Shown: positions 34,768 to 44,391, counted from the first letter of the stretch. The stretch is DNA of 64,000 bases from an uncultured Gammaproteobacteria bacterium (GCA_937967995.1 CALBTB010000006.1:62001-126000); one strand, 5' to 3'. Program-made: numbers and translations. Notes: generated from the letters alone by a model not told the origin.

Positions 34768-35250
34768 ATGCTGGACAGGATCAAGGCACAGCTTGAGCAA
34801 CTCAATGATCGTGAACGACGCATGGTTTATGCGGCAATTGTTGCGGTGCTGATTTTTTTGCCCTATCAGCTTATCTGGTCGCCACTGATGAATACGGTGG
34901 ATGAAAAGCATGAACGTGTTGCCAAACAGCAGGCCGATTTGATTTGGATGCAGAGCAATTTACCGGAAGTTCGTGCACTGTCGCGTGGTATGCAACAGGG
35001 TGGGTCAAACCGACAGTCGATTTATGGCGTGGTTGAGCGTACAGCCAGGCAGCAGTTTAAAAATGATCTCAGGATTCAGCAGGAAGGCAAAGAGGGTATT
35101 CGCGTCCAGATCAATAATACTTCGTTCGATGAGCTGATGATCTGGCTTGACCAGCTTGCGACGCAAAATCAGGTATTCGTGCGCGACTTCAGGGTGGAGC
35201 AGGAGAAAGAGCCGGGCCGGGTTCGTGCCAGCCTGTTGCTGGAAAGTTAA
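34768..35250 (+). CDS. gspM: type II secretion inner-membrane protein GspM
   Basis: Partner of GspL in the inner-membrane platform. 160 residues: short N-terminus with the LNDRERRMVYAA segment common in GspM, one membrane helix (about 20-38), and a periplasmic ferredoxin-like domain. Starts at the base after the gspL stop, and its stop (TAATG) overlaps the gspN start. Confidence 0.92.
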   Translation: MLDRIKAQLEQLNDRERRMVYAAIVAVLIFLPYQLIWSPLMNTVDEKHERVAKQQADLIWMQSNLPEVRALSRGMQQGGSNRQSIYGVVERTARQQFKNDLRIQQEGKEGIRVQINNTSFDELMIWLDQLATQNQVFVRDFRVEQEKEPGRVRASLLLES

Positions 35251-36038
35251 TGATGCAAATTAAAATTACAAAACGGGGTCGACGCCTGATTTATCTCGGG
35301 GTTGTCGTGTATATCGTGTTTCTTGTTGCCACATTACCGGCCAGTTTCCTTTCCAGTTATATACTCCCCTCTGTTCAGGCCACACGTGGCGTGAAGTTAC
35401 AGAGCGTTCATGGCAGTGTCTGGCAAGGTTACGCCATGGATGCCTCGGTGAACCGGTTCAACCTGGGACGACTCGACTGGGACCTGAGCGGCTGGGGTTT
35501 GTTATTTGGCGATATCGATCTGGATGTGAAGTTTAAAAACCAGAACAGCAAGGGTTATGGTGATATCAGTTTCGGTCTCGGTGGTAAAAGTATTGTTAAA
35601 AATATAGAGTTGCAGTTTCACGCGGAAGTACTGAAAAGAATGGTATATGGTATGCCGATAAGTTTCAGAGGAGAACAACGTGGAAGTTTAAAACTGCTGG
35701 AGGTGCGCCGTGGTGAAGTGCTTAAAAGTCAGGGGCGTGTCGTCTGGCAATCCGCCGCGTTGCGTGCACCACAAAATATTGAGCTCGGCAGTTTCCTGAT
35801 AACGCTGGAACCGATGAACGATGGCACCAAAATGAAAATTAGCGATGAAGGCAGCGGACCGGTTATCACGGATATTAATCTGACCGTAAAAGGTAATGGC
35901 GAGTACAAGTTCAACGGTACACTCAAAGCGCGCGACGAGCGGCAACAGCATATTACTGAGGCATTAAGACTGATTGGGCGCGCTGATAGTAGTGGGCGAT
36001 TCTGGATTGGCCGAAGTGGTAAATTGCAGAACTGGTAA
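35250..36038 (+). CDS. gspN: type II secretion protein GspN
   Basis: Optional component of type II systems, predicted to sit in the inner membrane with a large periplasmic part; its job is unclear. 262 residues: one N-terminal helix (about 15-37) and GspN-type segments VHGSVWQGYA and RLDWDLSGWGLLFGDIDLDV, close to AsmA-like beta repeats. Last gene of the gsp operon; its stop abuts, without any gap, the stop of convergent pilR. Confidence 0.88.
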   Translation: MMQIKITKRGRRLIYLGVVVYIVFLVATLPASFLSSYILPSVQATRGVKLQSVHGSVWQGYAMDASVNRFNLGRLDWDLSGWGLLFGDIDLDVKFKNQNSKGYGDISFGLGGKSIVKNIELQFHAEVLKRMVYGMPISFRGEQRGSLKLLEVRRGEVLKSQGRVVWQSAALRAPQNIELGSFLITLEPMNDGTKMKISDEGSGPVITDINLTVKGNGEYKFNGTLKARDERQQHITEALRLIGRADSSGRFWIGRSGKLQNW

Positions 36039-37415
36039 TTACTCGATACCAAATTTTTTAAGACGATATCGCAATTGTCGAAAAGTGATGCCGAGCAGTT
36101 TGGCGGCAGCAGTCTTGTTATAACGTGTTTTCTCCAGCGCACGCTGGATCATTTCTTTTTCCTTGTCATGCAGTGCAGGGCTCAGATTCTGTTCTTCATC
36201 CGCTTCGGCTGATGGTGTAATAGTTGGCATGGGAATGCTGTTGCTGGATATCATCGGATTTTCCGGGTCCGGCAGTTGCAGTTCTTCTTCGGTAATAACA
36301 TCACCTTCACACAGTGTCATGGCACGTTCCAGAATGTTTTCCAGTTCGCGTATGTTGCCGGGAAAAGGATAATTCTGCAGCGCCATCAATGCCTGTTTGT
36401 TTAGCCGCGGAGGATCAATCTGCCATTCATTGGCGATACGGCTGACAAAATGATTGACCAGCACAGGAATATCTTCAATACGTTCGCGCAGGCTGGGTAC
36501 ATTCAGTTCGATGACATTAATGCGGTAAAATAGATCCTGCCGAAACAGATTATTCTGTACCAGGTTGGCCAGGTCCTTGTGTGTTGCACTCAGAATGCGA
36601 ACATTAATCGGAATTTCATCATTGCTGCCGATGATCCTGACAGCCTTTTCCTGAATGGCGCGTAGCAGTTTGACCTGCATGTGAATGGGTAAATCGGCGA
36701 CTTCGTCGAGAAACAGGGTGCCGCCGTCGGCGGCCTGGAAAAGTCCTACCTTATCAGTCACAGCGCCGGTAAAACTGCCTTTTTTATGGCCGAAGAATTC
36801 ACTTTCCATCAGTTCGGCAGGAATCGCACCACAGTTAACCGGCACAAACGGCTTGTCACTGCGAGGCCCACGTGCATGAATCAGTCTCGCCACCAGTTCC
36901 TTACCAACACCGGATTCGCCACTGATATAAACCGGTGCCTGGCTACGTGCCAGTTTGTTAATGGTCCTGCGAGTCGACTGCATGGCGTCCGAATCACCAA
37001 GTAATTGTAATTCATCGTTCGGTATTTCTTCTGCCTGTTTAGGGGCCAGTTTGAGCGCGGTATTGATCAGGTTACGCAGTGTCTTGAGATCAACTGGCTT
37101 GGAAATAAAATCAAATGCACCGGCTTTTAAGGCATCAATGGCCGACTCCATGTTGCCATGTGCGGTAATCATCGCCACCGGAGTTTGTGGATATTTGCGG
37201 GCAATATGTTTGACCAGGTCAATGCCGTTGCCATCCGGCAGACGCATATCGGTCAGGCACAGATCAAAAGCTTGTTGTGCGAGTAATTCTTTCCCCTGCT
37301 CAATGTTTTCTGCGCTGACGGTGTCCTTGCCCATGCGGGAAAGCGTGATCTCAAGTAACTCCCGAATATCGGGTTCATCATCGATTATTAGTATCTGTTC
37401 TGATCCGTTACTCAT
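36039..37415 (-). CDS. pilR: sigma-54 response regulator PilR
   Basis: Two-component activator of sigma-54 promoters, in Pseudomonas controlling pilA. 458 residues: receiver domain with acidic pocket (Asp12, Asp13) and phosphoacceptor Asp56 in LTDMRLPDG; AAA+ domain with Walker A GESGVGKE, the sigma-54 contact loop GSFTGA, and Walker B GGTLFLDEVADLP; C-terminal Fis-type helix-turn-helix (TAAAKLLGITFRQLRYRLKK). pilS lies immediately upstream with a 4-base overlap. The best target in this window is the promoter at 24317-24332. Confidence 0.94.
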   Translation of the reverse strand: MSNGSEQILIIDDEPDIRELLEITLSRMGKDTVSAENIEQGKELLAQQAFDLCLTDMRLPDGNGIDLVKHIARKYPQTPVAMITAHGNMESAIDALKAGAFDFISKPVDLKTLRNLINTALKLAPKQAEEIPNDELQLLGDSDAMQSTRRTINKLARSQAPVYISGESGVGKELVARLIHARGPRSDKPFVPVNCGAIPAELMESEFFGHKKGSFTGAVTDKVGLFQAADGGTLFLDEVADLPIHMQVKLLRAIQEKAVRIIGSNDEIPINVRILSATHKDLANLVQNNLFRQDLFYRINVIELNVPSLRERIEDIPVLVNHFVSRIANEWQIDPPRLNKQALMALQNYPFPGNIRELENILERAMTLCEGDVITEEELQLPDPENPMISSNSIPMPTITPSAEADEEQNLSPALHDKEKEMIQRALEKTRYNKTAAAKLLGITFRQLRYRLKKFGIE

Positions 37416-39046
37416 CGTGTCTCGAATTGTCGGCGTGGATCCTGAAAGGTGATACGGAAAAAACCACCATCATCTGGATCACTAATGTAATTCAGATGAG
37501 CCTGGTTGCCCTCTGCCAGTTCTCTGGATAAGTATAATCCAAGTCCGGTCCCCGTTGTCTCAGTCGTGAAAAAAGGTTCGAAAATGTGTTCAATGTCACC
37601 CTTAGCGACGCCGGGCCCGTTATCAATCACATCCAGATGCGGGCGGTTGGCATTGGGGTCATAACCGGCAACTAACTGAATGCTGGGTTGAGGACTGTTG
37701 AGATTGCCATGCCGCACCGAATTGTCACACAGGTTGGTCAGGATCTGACGCAGGTGGCCGGTATCAAAACGAACCTTGATGTCTGCTGGATTGACTGAAA
37801 TAGCAAAAATTCGTTTGTCGATTGCCTGACCCTGACAATAAATATCGACAAAAGACGTCAGAAATTCATTCAGATCGATCAGTTCGACACTGGTGGATTT
37901 ACGTCGACTGACACTCATGACACTTTCCACGATCGTATTCAGTCGTTTCGACTGGTCGGAAATTATCTGCGTCATGCGTAAATCATTTTTATCCAGGTTT
38001 TCAGATTCCGCCAGCAACTGACCGGCATGACTGATTGCACCGAGTGGATTGCGAATTTCATGTGCGATACTGGCAGACAGTCGACCCAGTGAAGCCAGTT
38101 GTAATTGCTGGGCATGCTGGGCCATGGCGGCCATATCCTGCAGAAAGATCAATGCACCGGCACGGGTATCATCGCCGATGCGGGCGAAGCGGGGTGAAAT
38201 ATCAATCGGGTTATCGATCAGGCGAATCACTTCCGGTGTGCGTTCCGGATCATCGCGCCAGTACAACCATTGTTTGGCCAGGTCCGGCAGGATAGTCTGC
38301 AGATTGGCATTTTTTTCCCGGTCGGAAATATTCAGCATCTGTGCGGCGGCTTCGTTGATTAGTCGAATGTTGGCCTGCTCGTCGATCACCAGGACACCGG
38401 TTTGCATGCGCTGAATAATATGTTCAGTTAACTGTGCCAGATTGGCGAGGTCGATGCCGCGTTTTCGCGCCAGGGCTTCACTTTCACGTACGCGCCGCGC
38501 CAGAAACATAAACAGGATCGCGGTAGCGAAGTAGGTGGTGCCCAGCAGTCCGGCAAAGGGATAACTGCTGCCTTGTGGATTGATTAAACTGATATAAGCC
38601 TGTTCAACCAGAATCGCGAGCGTGGCCAGTGCCGCCAGTCCCAGCGCAGTGCGTCCACCCATAATGACACTGGTGCTGGCAATGGTAACGACAATCAATA
38701 CGCCCAGGCCGCTTTGAATTCCGCCACTGACATGCATGAGTAAGGTCAGCAAGATAATGTCAGTGATGGCACTCGCCCAGACCTGTATGTGCAGTGGTAC
38801 TTTGCCGGAGTAATGGATTACCCACAGGCTCAGGCTGAGCAGCAGATAAATCAGGCTGTACTGAAAAAATAATTCCGGATTGTAATCACCCAGCGGAGGA
38901 ACCAGATTGTCCGTCAGGTAGAGACCACTAAAGATCAATGCAATCAGGCTTCGAAAGCCATTCAGGATCAGCAGTGGACGTCGATTGTCATCGATGGTGG
39001 AGGAGGTTTGGGTAACGGGCTCAGGTTTGAGGAAGTACGTTTCCAT
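37412..39046 (-). CDS. pilS: sensor histidine kinase PilS
   Basis: Membrane kinase paired with PilR. 544 residues: six hydrophobic helices in residues 25-185, a PAS domain (about 205-310, LTEHIIQRMQTGVLVIDEQ), phosphoacceptor His329 in SIAHEIRNPLGAISH, N box NLCDNSVRH, and G boxes DVIDNGPGVA and GTGLGLYLS. In Pseudomonas PilS senses pilin in the membrane. Overlaps pilR by 4 bases (ATGA). Confidence 0.94.
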   Translation of the reverse strand: METYFLKPEPVTQTSSTIDDNRRPLLILNGFRSLIALIFSGLYLTDNLVPPLGDYNPELFFQYSLIYLLLSLSLWVIHYSGKVPLHIQVWASAITDIILLTLLMHVSGGIQSGLGVLIVVTIASTSVIMGGRTALGLAALATLAILVEQAYISLINPQGSSYPFAGLLGTTYFATAILFMFLARRVRESEALARKRGIDLANLAQLTEHIIQRMQTGVLVIDEQANIRLINEAAAQMLNISDREKNANLQTILPDLAKQWLYWRDDPERTPEVIRLIDNPIDISPRFARIGDDTRAGALIFLQDMAAMAQHAQQLQLASLGRLSASIAHEIRNPLGAISHAGQLLAESENLDKNDLRMTQIISDQSKRLNTIVESVMSVSRRKSTSVELIDLNEFLTSFVDIYCQGQAIDKRIFAISVNPADIKVRFDTGHLRQILTNLCDNSVRHGNLNSPQPSIQLVAGYDPNANRPHLDVIDNGPGVAKGDIEHIFEPFFTTETTGTGLGLYLSRELAEGNQAHLNYISDPDDGGFFRITFQDPRRQFETR

Positions 39047-39067
39047 TTTGAATCACACCATTAACTG

Positions 39068-39310
39068 CTAGTGCTCCTGTGCGCTGTCAGCATGTTCCTG
39101 GCTGCAATAATAGCGACCGTTTTGTCGAATAGCTTCATGTTCCGGCAGGTGCAGGTCACAATGCGCGCAGCGTACCGTGTTTTCAATCGACTTTTGTTGT
39201 GACGATTTCTTCTGTTCGCGTTTTTCCACGTAGCCGCGAATATAGCGACGGTACAGAAAATAACCGAGCCAGACAAAAAAGAGAATTGTGATTATTCGTC
39301 CCAGTCCCAC
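39068..39310 (-). CDS. PP0621-family small membrane protein
   Basis: 80 residues: one N-terminal membrane helix (about 3-22), a basic stretch, and a C-terminal zinc-ribbon-like part with Cys48, Cys51 and Cys69 (RCAHC, YYCSQEH) plus His. Small proteins of this kind are regularly found just upstream of pilS in gammaproteobacteria, annotated as PP0621 family; their function is unknown. Probably cotranscribed with pilSR. Confidence 0.8.
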   Translation of the reverse strand: MGLGRIITILFFVWLGYFLYRRYIRGYVEKREQKKSSQQKSIENTVRCAHCDLHLPEHEAIRQNGRYYCSQEHADSAQEH

Positions 39311-39459
39311 GCCGGGTTACTCCGTAATGGTTTATATGTCATGCATCGTCATTGAGCATATCGTATCATGGCACAGGGGTTAAGCCCGACCGATCTTTGC
39401 TTTCGCATCGTGTTTCCGACAAAATACGGCGCTTTATTCAGCAGGTTTAACAGACGAAC

Positions 39460-40623
39460 ATGAATATTCATGAATACCAGGCCAAGGCACTGTTCCGTGA
39501 ATACGGTATCCCGGTCCCTGATGGCGAAATCGGCCGGACCGTGGATGCAGTCGTATCGGTGGCACGTGAACTGAGCGATCCACCCTGGGTCGTGAAGGCG
39601 CAGGTGCATTCGGGCGGTCGTGGCAAGGCCGGTGGTGTAGTCATCGTCAATTCACCTTCTGAACTGGAGCGTGCTGCCGAAAAGCTGCTTGGTCAGAACC
39701 TGGTAACCGTACAAAGCGGCGAGCCGGGACAGCCCGTCGATCAGTTGCTGGTCGAGAAACCGACTCAGATCGATCGAGAGCTCTATCTCGGATTACTGGT
39801 CGACCGTGCCCGCGAACGCGTTGTCCTGATGGCCTCGGCCGCCGGCGGTATGGATATCGAGCAGGTGGCTGCCGAACACCCGGATCAGCTACACACCTTA
39901 TATATAGACCCGGTAGTGGGTCTACAGGGCTACCAGTGCCGCCAGGTCATCTATACCCTGGGGCTGGCCGCCCATGCACGGGCCATGACCGCCATCATGA
40001 TGAATCTCTATCAGCTCTTTATGGACAAGGATCTGAGCCTGGTCGAAATCAATCCGCTGGTCGTCAATGAGCAGGGCCTGATGGCCATCGATGCCAAGAT
40101 CAATTTCGATGACAATGCCCTGTTTCGGCATAAATCCGAAGCGGCCCTGCGTGATATTCGCCAGGAAGACGCGCGTGAAGCCCAGGCCCATGCGCATGGT
40201 CTCAACTATGTGAGCCTGGATGGCGATATTGCCTGCATGGTTAATGGTGCCGGTCTGGCCATGGCCACCATGGATATCATCAAACACTGTGGTGGCGCAC
40301 CGGCCAATTTTCTCGATGTGGGTGGTGGCACAACTGCCGACAAGGTTGCCGAAGCATTCAAAATCATTCTGTCCGACGACAAGGTACGCGCCATCCTGGT
40401 GAACATCTTTGGCGGCATCGTTCGCTGTGACCTGATCGCCGAAGGCATTATCAAGGCCGTGCAGGAAGTGTCGGTTTCCGTACCTGTTGTGGTGCGGCTG
40501 GAAGGGACCAATGTCGATCAGGGTCGGGCACTGCTGGCCGAGAGTCAGCTCGATATTATTAGTGCAACCGATCTGGGTGACGCGGCAGAAAAAGCGGTAG
40601 CGGCCGCCGGGACGGTGCGCTGA
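39460..40623 (+). CDS. sucC: succinate--CoA ligase (ADP-forming) subunit beta
   Basis: ATP-grasp beta subunit that with SucD interconverts succinyl-CoA and succinate. 387 residues, standard. Seen: MNIHEYQAKALFREYGIPVP, the KAQVHSGGRGKAGGV nucleotide loop, EINPLVVNEQG metal site, and NIFGGIVRCDLIAEGI at the C-terminus. Malate--CoA ligases are close relatives and cannot be excluded from sequence alone. The start region contains the palindrome ATGAATATTCAT, probably a consequence of the MNIHE codons. Overlaps sucD by one base (TGATG). sucAB and other TCA genes are not adjacent. Confidence 0.92.
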   Translation: MNIHEYQAKALFREYGIPVPDGEIGRTVDAVVSVARELSDPPWVVKAQVHSGGRGKAGGVVIVNSPSELERAAEKLLGQNLVTVQSGEPGQPVDQLLVEKPTQIDRELYLGLLVDRARERVVLMASAAGGMDIEQVAAEHPDQLHTLYIDPVVGLQGYQCRQVIYTLGLAAHARAMTAIMMNLYQLFMDKDLSLVEINPLVVNEQGLMAIDAKINFDDNALFRHKSEAALRDIRQEDAREAQAHAHGLNYVSLDGDIACMVNGAGLAMATMDIIKHCGGAPANFLDVGGGTTADKVAEAFKIILSDDKVRAILVNIFGGIVRCDLIAEGIIKAVQEVSVSVPVVVRLEGTNVDQGRALLAESQLDIISATDLGDAAEKAVAAAGTVR

Positions 40624-41492
40624 TGGCGGTGTTAGTGAATCAGGAAACGCGCGTCATCTGCCAGGGTTTCACCGGTAAGCAGGGGACGTTTCATTCTGAA
40701 CAGGCCATCGCCTATGGCACGAACCTGGTCGGAGGTGTCACGCCGGGCAAGGGCGGACAACAACACCTGGATCGCCCCGTGTTTGATACGGTCAGAGATG
40801 CGGTTCAACAGACCGGTGCCAATGCGTCGATGATTTATGTGCCGGCCGCTTTTGCGGCGGACGCGATTCTTGAAGCCGCCGATGCCGGTATCGAAGTGAT
40901 TGTCTGTATCACCGAAGGCATTCCCATTCTCGACATGTTGCGCGTCAAAACGGTATTGCGCCAGACTGGCTCAAAGCTGATTGGCCCAAACTGTCCCGGC
41001 ATCATCACGCCCGGTGCCTGCAAGATTGGCATCATGCCGGGCGCCATTCATCAGCCGGGTAAAATCGGAATCGTGTCTCGCTCCGGTACATTGACCTATG
41101 AAGCGGTTTTTCAGACGACTAACAACGGGCTGGGGCAAAGCACCTGTATTGGTATTGGTGGTGATCCCATTCACGGCCTGGATTTTATCGATTGCCTGAA
41201 ACTGTTTGAGCAGGATGAACAGACGCAGGGTGTGATCATGGTCGGTGAAATCGGTGGCAGTGCCGAAGAAGAAGCCGCGGAATTTATTGCCGGGCATGTC
41301 AGCAAACCGGTCGTGGCCTATATTGCCGGTGTCACGGCACCGGCAGGTAAACGCATGGGTCATGCCGGCGCCATTATTACCGGTGGCAAGGGCACAGCGA
41401 CTGGGAAAATGCAGGCACTACGTGATGCCGGTGTCCATGTTTGTGAATCGCCGGCCCTGCTTGGTCAAACCATGCTGGATGCGATGTCGTAA
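40623..41492 (+). CDS. sucD: succinate--CoA ligase subunit alpha
   Basis: Alpha subunit of succinyl-CoA synthetase; binds CoA and carries the phosphohistidine. 289 residues. Seen: VICQGFTGKQGTFHSEQAI, GTNLVGGVTPGKGG CoA-binding loop, IGPNCPGIITPG, and active-site His247 in RMGHAGAIITGGKG. nadE begins 4 bases after the stop, so sucCD and nadE may be cotranscribed. Confidence 0.93.
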   Translation: MAVLVNQETRVICQGFTGKQGTFHSEQAIAYGTNLVGGVTPGKGGQQHLDRPVFDTVRDAVQQTGANASMIYVPAAFAADAILEAADAGIEVIVCITEGIPILDMLRVKTVLRQTGSKLIGPNCPGIITPGACKIGIMPGAIHQPGKIGIVSRSGTLTYEAVFQTTNNGLGQSTCIGIGGDPIHGLDFIDCLKLFEQDEQTQGVIMVGEIGGSAEEEAAEFIAGHVSKPVVAYIAGVTAPAGKRMGHAGAIITGGKGTATGKMQALRDAGVHVCESPALLGQTMLDAMS

Positions 41493-41496
41493 TGCC

Positions 41497-43125
41497 ATGC
41501 GCCTTGTTCTTGCCCAGCTGAATTTTACTGTCGGTCATATCGAAGCCAATTGCGAAAAAATCCTGTTGGCCTGTCGCCAGGCGGTGGATGAACATCACGC
41601 TGATCTGATCATTTTTCCGGAGCTGGCCCTGACCGGTTATCCACCGGAAGACCTGCTGTTACGTCCCGAGTTATATCAACGTTGCGATAAAGCCCTGCAA
41701 CGCATAGCCGCCGTGTCAAAGGAACTGGCCATAGTGGTGGGCAGCCCACGAAAAAACAACGGCGCGATTTATAACAGCGCCTTTGTCTACGCCAAAGGAG
41801 AATGTCAGGCGATCTACGACAAGCAGGCGTTACCGAACTACAGCGTGTTTGATGAAAAACGTTATTTTGAAGCCGGTGCTCAACCCTGTGTCATCGATAT
41901 CGGTGGCATTCGCATGGGCATCACCATTTGCGAAGACATCTGGGTGGATGCGCCGATTGCCGGCGCAGTACAGGCCGGCGCGCAATGCATCATCAATATC
42001 AATGCGTCGCCATATCATGTCGGTAAAGCCGATGAGCGCGAACAACTGGTACAGCGACACGTCAGACAACATCAAGTGCCACTGGTCTACGTCAATCTGG
42101 TCGGTGGGCAGGATGAACTGGTGTTTGACGGTCATTCGTTCGCCTGTAACCGGGACGCACAACTGGTTTTTCGCGCGGAAGAATTTTTCGAATCCAGCTA
42201 CGTGCTGGAGCTATCGATGGAATCGGGCGTTGTCGAGATTCCACCACAGGCCTGTGCACCGCGTCAGTCGGAACTGGAAAACATTTATCAGGCGCTGGTC
42301 ACTGGCGTGCGTGACTATGTCAGAAAGAACGGTTTTGATGGTGCGATAATTGGTTTATCCGGTGGTATCGATTCCGCCCTGACACTGGCGATCGCCGTCG
42401 ATGCCCTCGGCGCGGATCAGGTCGAAGCGGTGTCCATGCCGTCGCGTTATACCGCGGACATGAGTGTCGAGGACGCAGAGGCGCAATGTACAACGCTGGG
42501 TGTTGCCTGTCATGTCATCTCGATTGAATCCGTGTTCAACAGTTTTATGGGCCTGCTGGATGATCTGTTTGCCGGTATGCCCAAAGATACGACGGAAGAA
42601 AACATTCAGGCACGTTGCCGGGGCGTCTTGTTGATGGCCATCTCCAACAAAAAGCGCAAGATGGTTCTGACCACCGGCAACAAGAGCGAAATGGCGGTGG
42701 GATATGCCACGCTGTATGGGGACATGGCCGGTGGATTTGATGTACTCAAGGACGTGCTCAAGACCCGCGTCTATGCGCTGGCCAACTGGCGTAATTCCCG
42801 TTCGTCCGTGATTCCGCAGCGCGTGATAGACCGTCCCCCGTCGGCGGAACTGGCCCCGGATCAGAAAGATACGGACAGCCTGCCGGACTACGACATCCTC
42901 GATGCCATCCTGGTGCGATACATCGAGCAGGATCATGACCCGGCCAGCATCATCACAGAGGGATTCGATGCGCAAATTGTGAACAGGGTCGTGAGGATGG
43001 TGGATACCACTGAATACAAGCGTCGTCAGGCACCACCGGGCATTCGCATCAGCCAGCGCGCCTTTGGCCGCGATCGCCGCTACCCGGTCACGACCGGCTT
43101 TCATCACGGCCGCAATCATCCGTAG
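41497..43125 (+). CDS. nadE: glutamine-dependent NAD+ synthetase
   Basis: Makes NAD from nicotinic acid adenine dinucleotide with ammonia freed from glutamine. 542 residues from ATG 41497, where the family N-terminus (RLVLAQLNFTVG) begins; the open frame continues upstream in sucD but is not coding. N-terminal nitrilase domain with catalytic Glu42 (FPELALTGYPPED), Lys109 (YDKQALPNY) and Cys145 (ICEDIW); C-terminal ATP-pyrophosphatase domain with GLSGGIDSALTLAIA and TGNKSEMAVGYATLYGD. Upstream of glnB; in many bacteria PII controls NadE, which makes the pairing meaningful. Confidence 0.94.
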   Translation: MRLVLAQLNFTVGHIEANCEKILLACRQAVDEHHADLIIFPELALTGYPPEDLLLRPELYQRCDKALQRIAAVSKELAIVVGSPRKNNGAIYNSAFVYAKGECQAIYDKQALPNYSVFDEKRYFEAGAQPCVIDIGGIRMGITICEDIWVDAPIAGAVQAGAQCIININASPYHVGKADEREQLVQRHVRQHQVPLVYVNLVGGQDELVFDGHSFACNRDAQLVFRAEEFFESSYVLELSMESGVVEIPPQACAPRQSELENIYQALVTGVRDYVRKNGFDGAIIGLSGGIDSALTLAIAVDALGADQVEAVSMPSRYTADMSVEDAEAQCTTLGVACHVISIESVFNSFMGLLDDLFAGMPKDTTEENIQARCRGVLLMAISNKKRKMVLTTGNKSEMAVGYATLYGDMAGGFDVLKDVLKTRVYALANWRNSRSSVIPQRVIDRPPSAELAPDQKDTDSLPDYDILDAILVRYIEQDHDPASIITEGFDAQIVNRVVRMVDTTEYKRRQAPPGIRISQRAFGRDRRYPVTTGFHHGRNHP

Positions 43126-43245
43126 TCGCGCATTTGCACCAAATTGGGTAAAAATAGACTAGTTTTAGGCGTCAATACCCGATATCTTATGACGCAGCCG
43201 CACAGTGGATTCCTATAACTAGATAAACGAATAAAGGGAAATCGC

Positions 43246-43584
43246 ATGAAGAAAATTGAAGCCATCATAAAACCTTTCAAACTGGATGATGTGCGCGAAG
43301 CCCTGTCTGAAATCGGTATCGCCGGTATGACAGCCATCGAGGTCAAGGGTTTCGGTCGTCAAAAAGGGCACACGGAACTATATCGGGGCGCAGAATACGT
43401 GATCGATTTTCTGCCCAAAGTCAAAATTGATGTGGTCGTCAAAGACGATCAGCTGGATAGCTGTATCGAAGCGATTACCAATGCTGCACGTACCGGTAAA
43501 ATCGGTGACGGTAAAATTTTCGTGAGTAACGTTGATCGCGTCATCCGTATTCGTACCGGTGAAGAGGGCGATGACGCTATTTAG
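43246..43584 (+). CDS. glnB: nitrogen regulatory protein P-II
   Basis: Trimeric sensor of 2-oxoglutarate, ATP and ADP that controls nitrogen and sometimes NAD metabolism. 112 residues: MKKIEAIIKPFKLDDVREAL start, T-loop with Tyr51 (YRGAEYVIDF), the uridylylation site, and the C-terminal signature AARTGKIGDGKIFV. Absence of an amtB gene next to it suggests GlnB rather than GlnK. AAGGGAAATC is a fair ribosome binding site. 120 bases separate it from nadE. Overlaps the convergent bamD end by 8 bases. Confidence 0.94.
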   Translation: MKKIEAIIKPFKLDDVREALSEIGIAGMTAIEVKGFGRQKGHTELYRGAEYVIDFLPKVKIDVVVKDDQLDSCIEAITNAARTGKIGDGKIFVSNVDRVIRIRTGEEGDDAI

Positions 43585-44347
43585 ATTTTCTTAATAGCTC
43601 GTGTTGCGGGTGGTTAAGCTGTAAAACGCGACGCGTATCCTGAGCCAGTTCGGCCATTCCCAGTTTGTCATAAGCCTGCACCATAATTGCCAGTGCATCC
43701 GCGACAGCGGGTGTGCGCTGGTAATTTTCCACGACATATTTGCCGCGATTGGCGGCAGCCAGGTAAGCACCGCGTCGCATGTAAAAATTCGCTACATGCA
43801 CCTCGTATTTGGCCAGGTTATTACGAATCAGCGCCATGCGCTGGATAGCGTCTTTACTGTAACGGCTCTTGGGGAATTTTTTGACCAGTTCAGCAAAATA
43901 CTCAAAGGCCCGGCGTGCAGACTTCGGATCATGTTGTGATGGATCCACGTCAAACAAACCCTGCAAAAACGATTCGCCCAGGTCATAACTGGCCAGTCCG
44001 CGCAAATAGTACATGTAATCGATGTTGGGATGATTCGGGTGCAGTTTGATAAACCGGTCTGCGGCGAGAATGGCGGATTCCGGTTCACTGTCCTTGTAAT
44101 AAGCGTAAGCAATTTCCATTTGTGCACGCTCAGCATACTTACCGTAGGGAAAACGGGCTTCGAGTCGTTCATACAGTGCAATGGCGCCCTCGTAATCGCC
44201 GCTTTTCAGCAGGCTGCTTGCTTCTTCATAAATCTCGGCGACTTCCCGACCTGTAGTGGGATCATGATCATCACTGGTGGCGGCACAACCGGCCATAAAA
44301 ACATAGACGCCGAACAGGAAAAACAGACTGATGATGCGTAAAATCAC
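43577..44347 (-). CDS. bamD: outer-membrane assembly lipoprotein BamD
   Basis: Essential lipoprotein of the BAM complex for inserting beta-barrel outer-membrane proteins. 256 residues: signal peptide with lipobox FMAGC (Cys21), then five TPR-like repeats (EIYEEASSLLKSGDYEGAI, YGKYAERAQMEIAYAYYK, HPNIDYMYYLRGLASYDLG). Family position next to rluD and pgeF on the opposite strand is well known. Divergent from rluD across 44 bases. Confidence 0.94.
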   Translation of the reverse strand: MILRIISLFFLFGVYVFMAGCAATSDDHDPTTGREVAEIYEEASSLLKSGDYEGAIALYERLEARFPYGKYAERAQMEIAYAYYKDSEPESAILAADRFIKLHPNHPNIDYMYYLRGLASYDLGESFLQGLFDVDPSQHDPKSARRAFEYFAELVKKFPKSRYSKDAIQRMALIRNNLAKYEVHVANFYMRRGAYLAAANRGKYVVENYQRTPAVADALAIMVQAYDKLGMAELAQDTRRVLQLNHPQHELLRKSK

Positions 44348-44391
44348 GGTTTTGCAAACTCCGTTTTCTCGTAACCGGTTTAGTATACCTT

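Noticed and set aside
39460..39471. Palindrome ATGAATATTCAT at the sucC start as an operator
   Set aside because: It is explained by the conserved MNIH codons of SucC.
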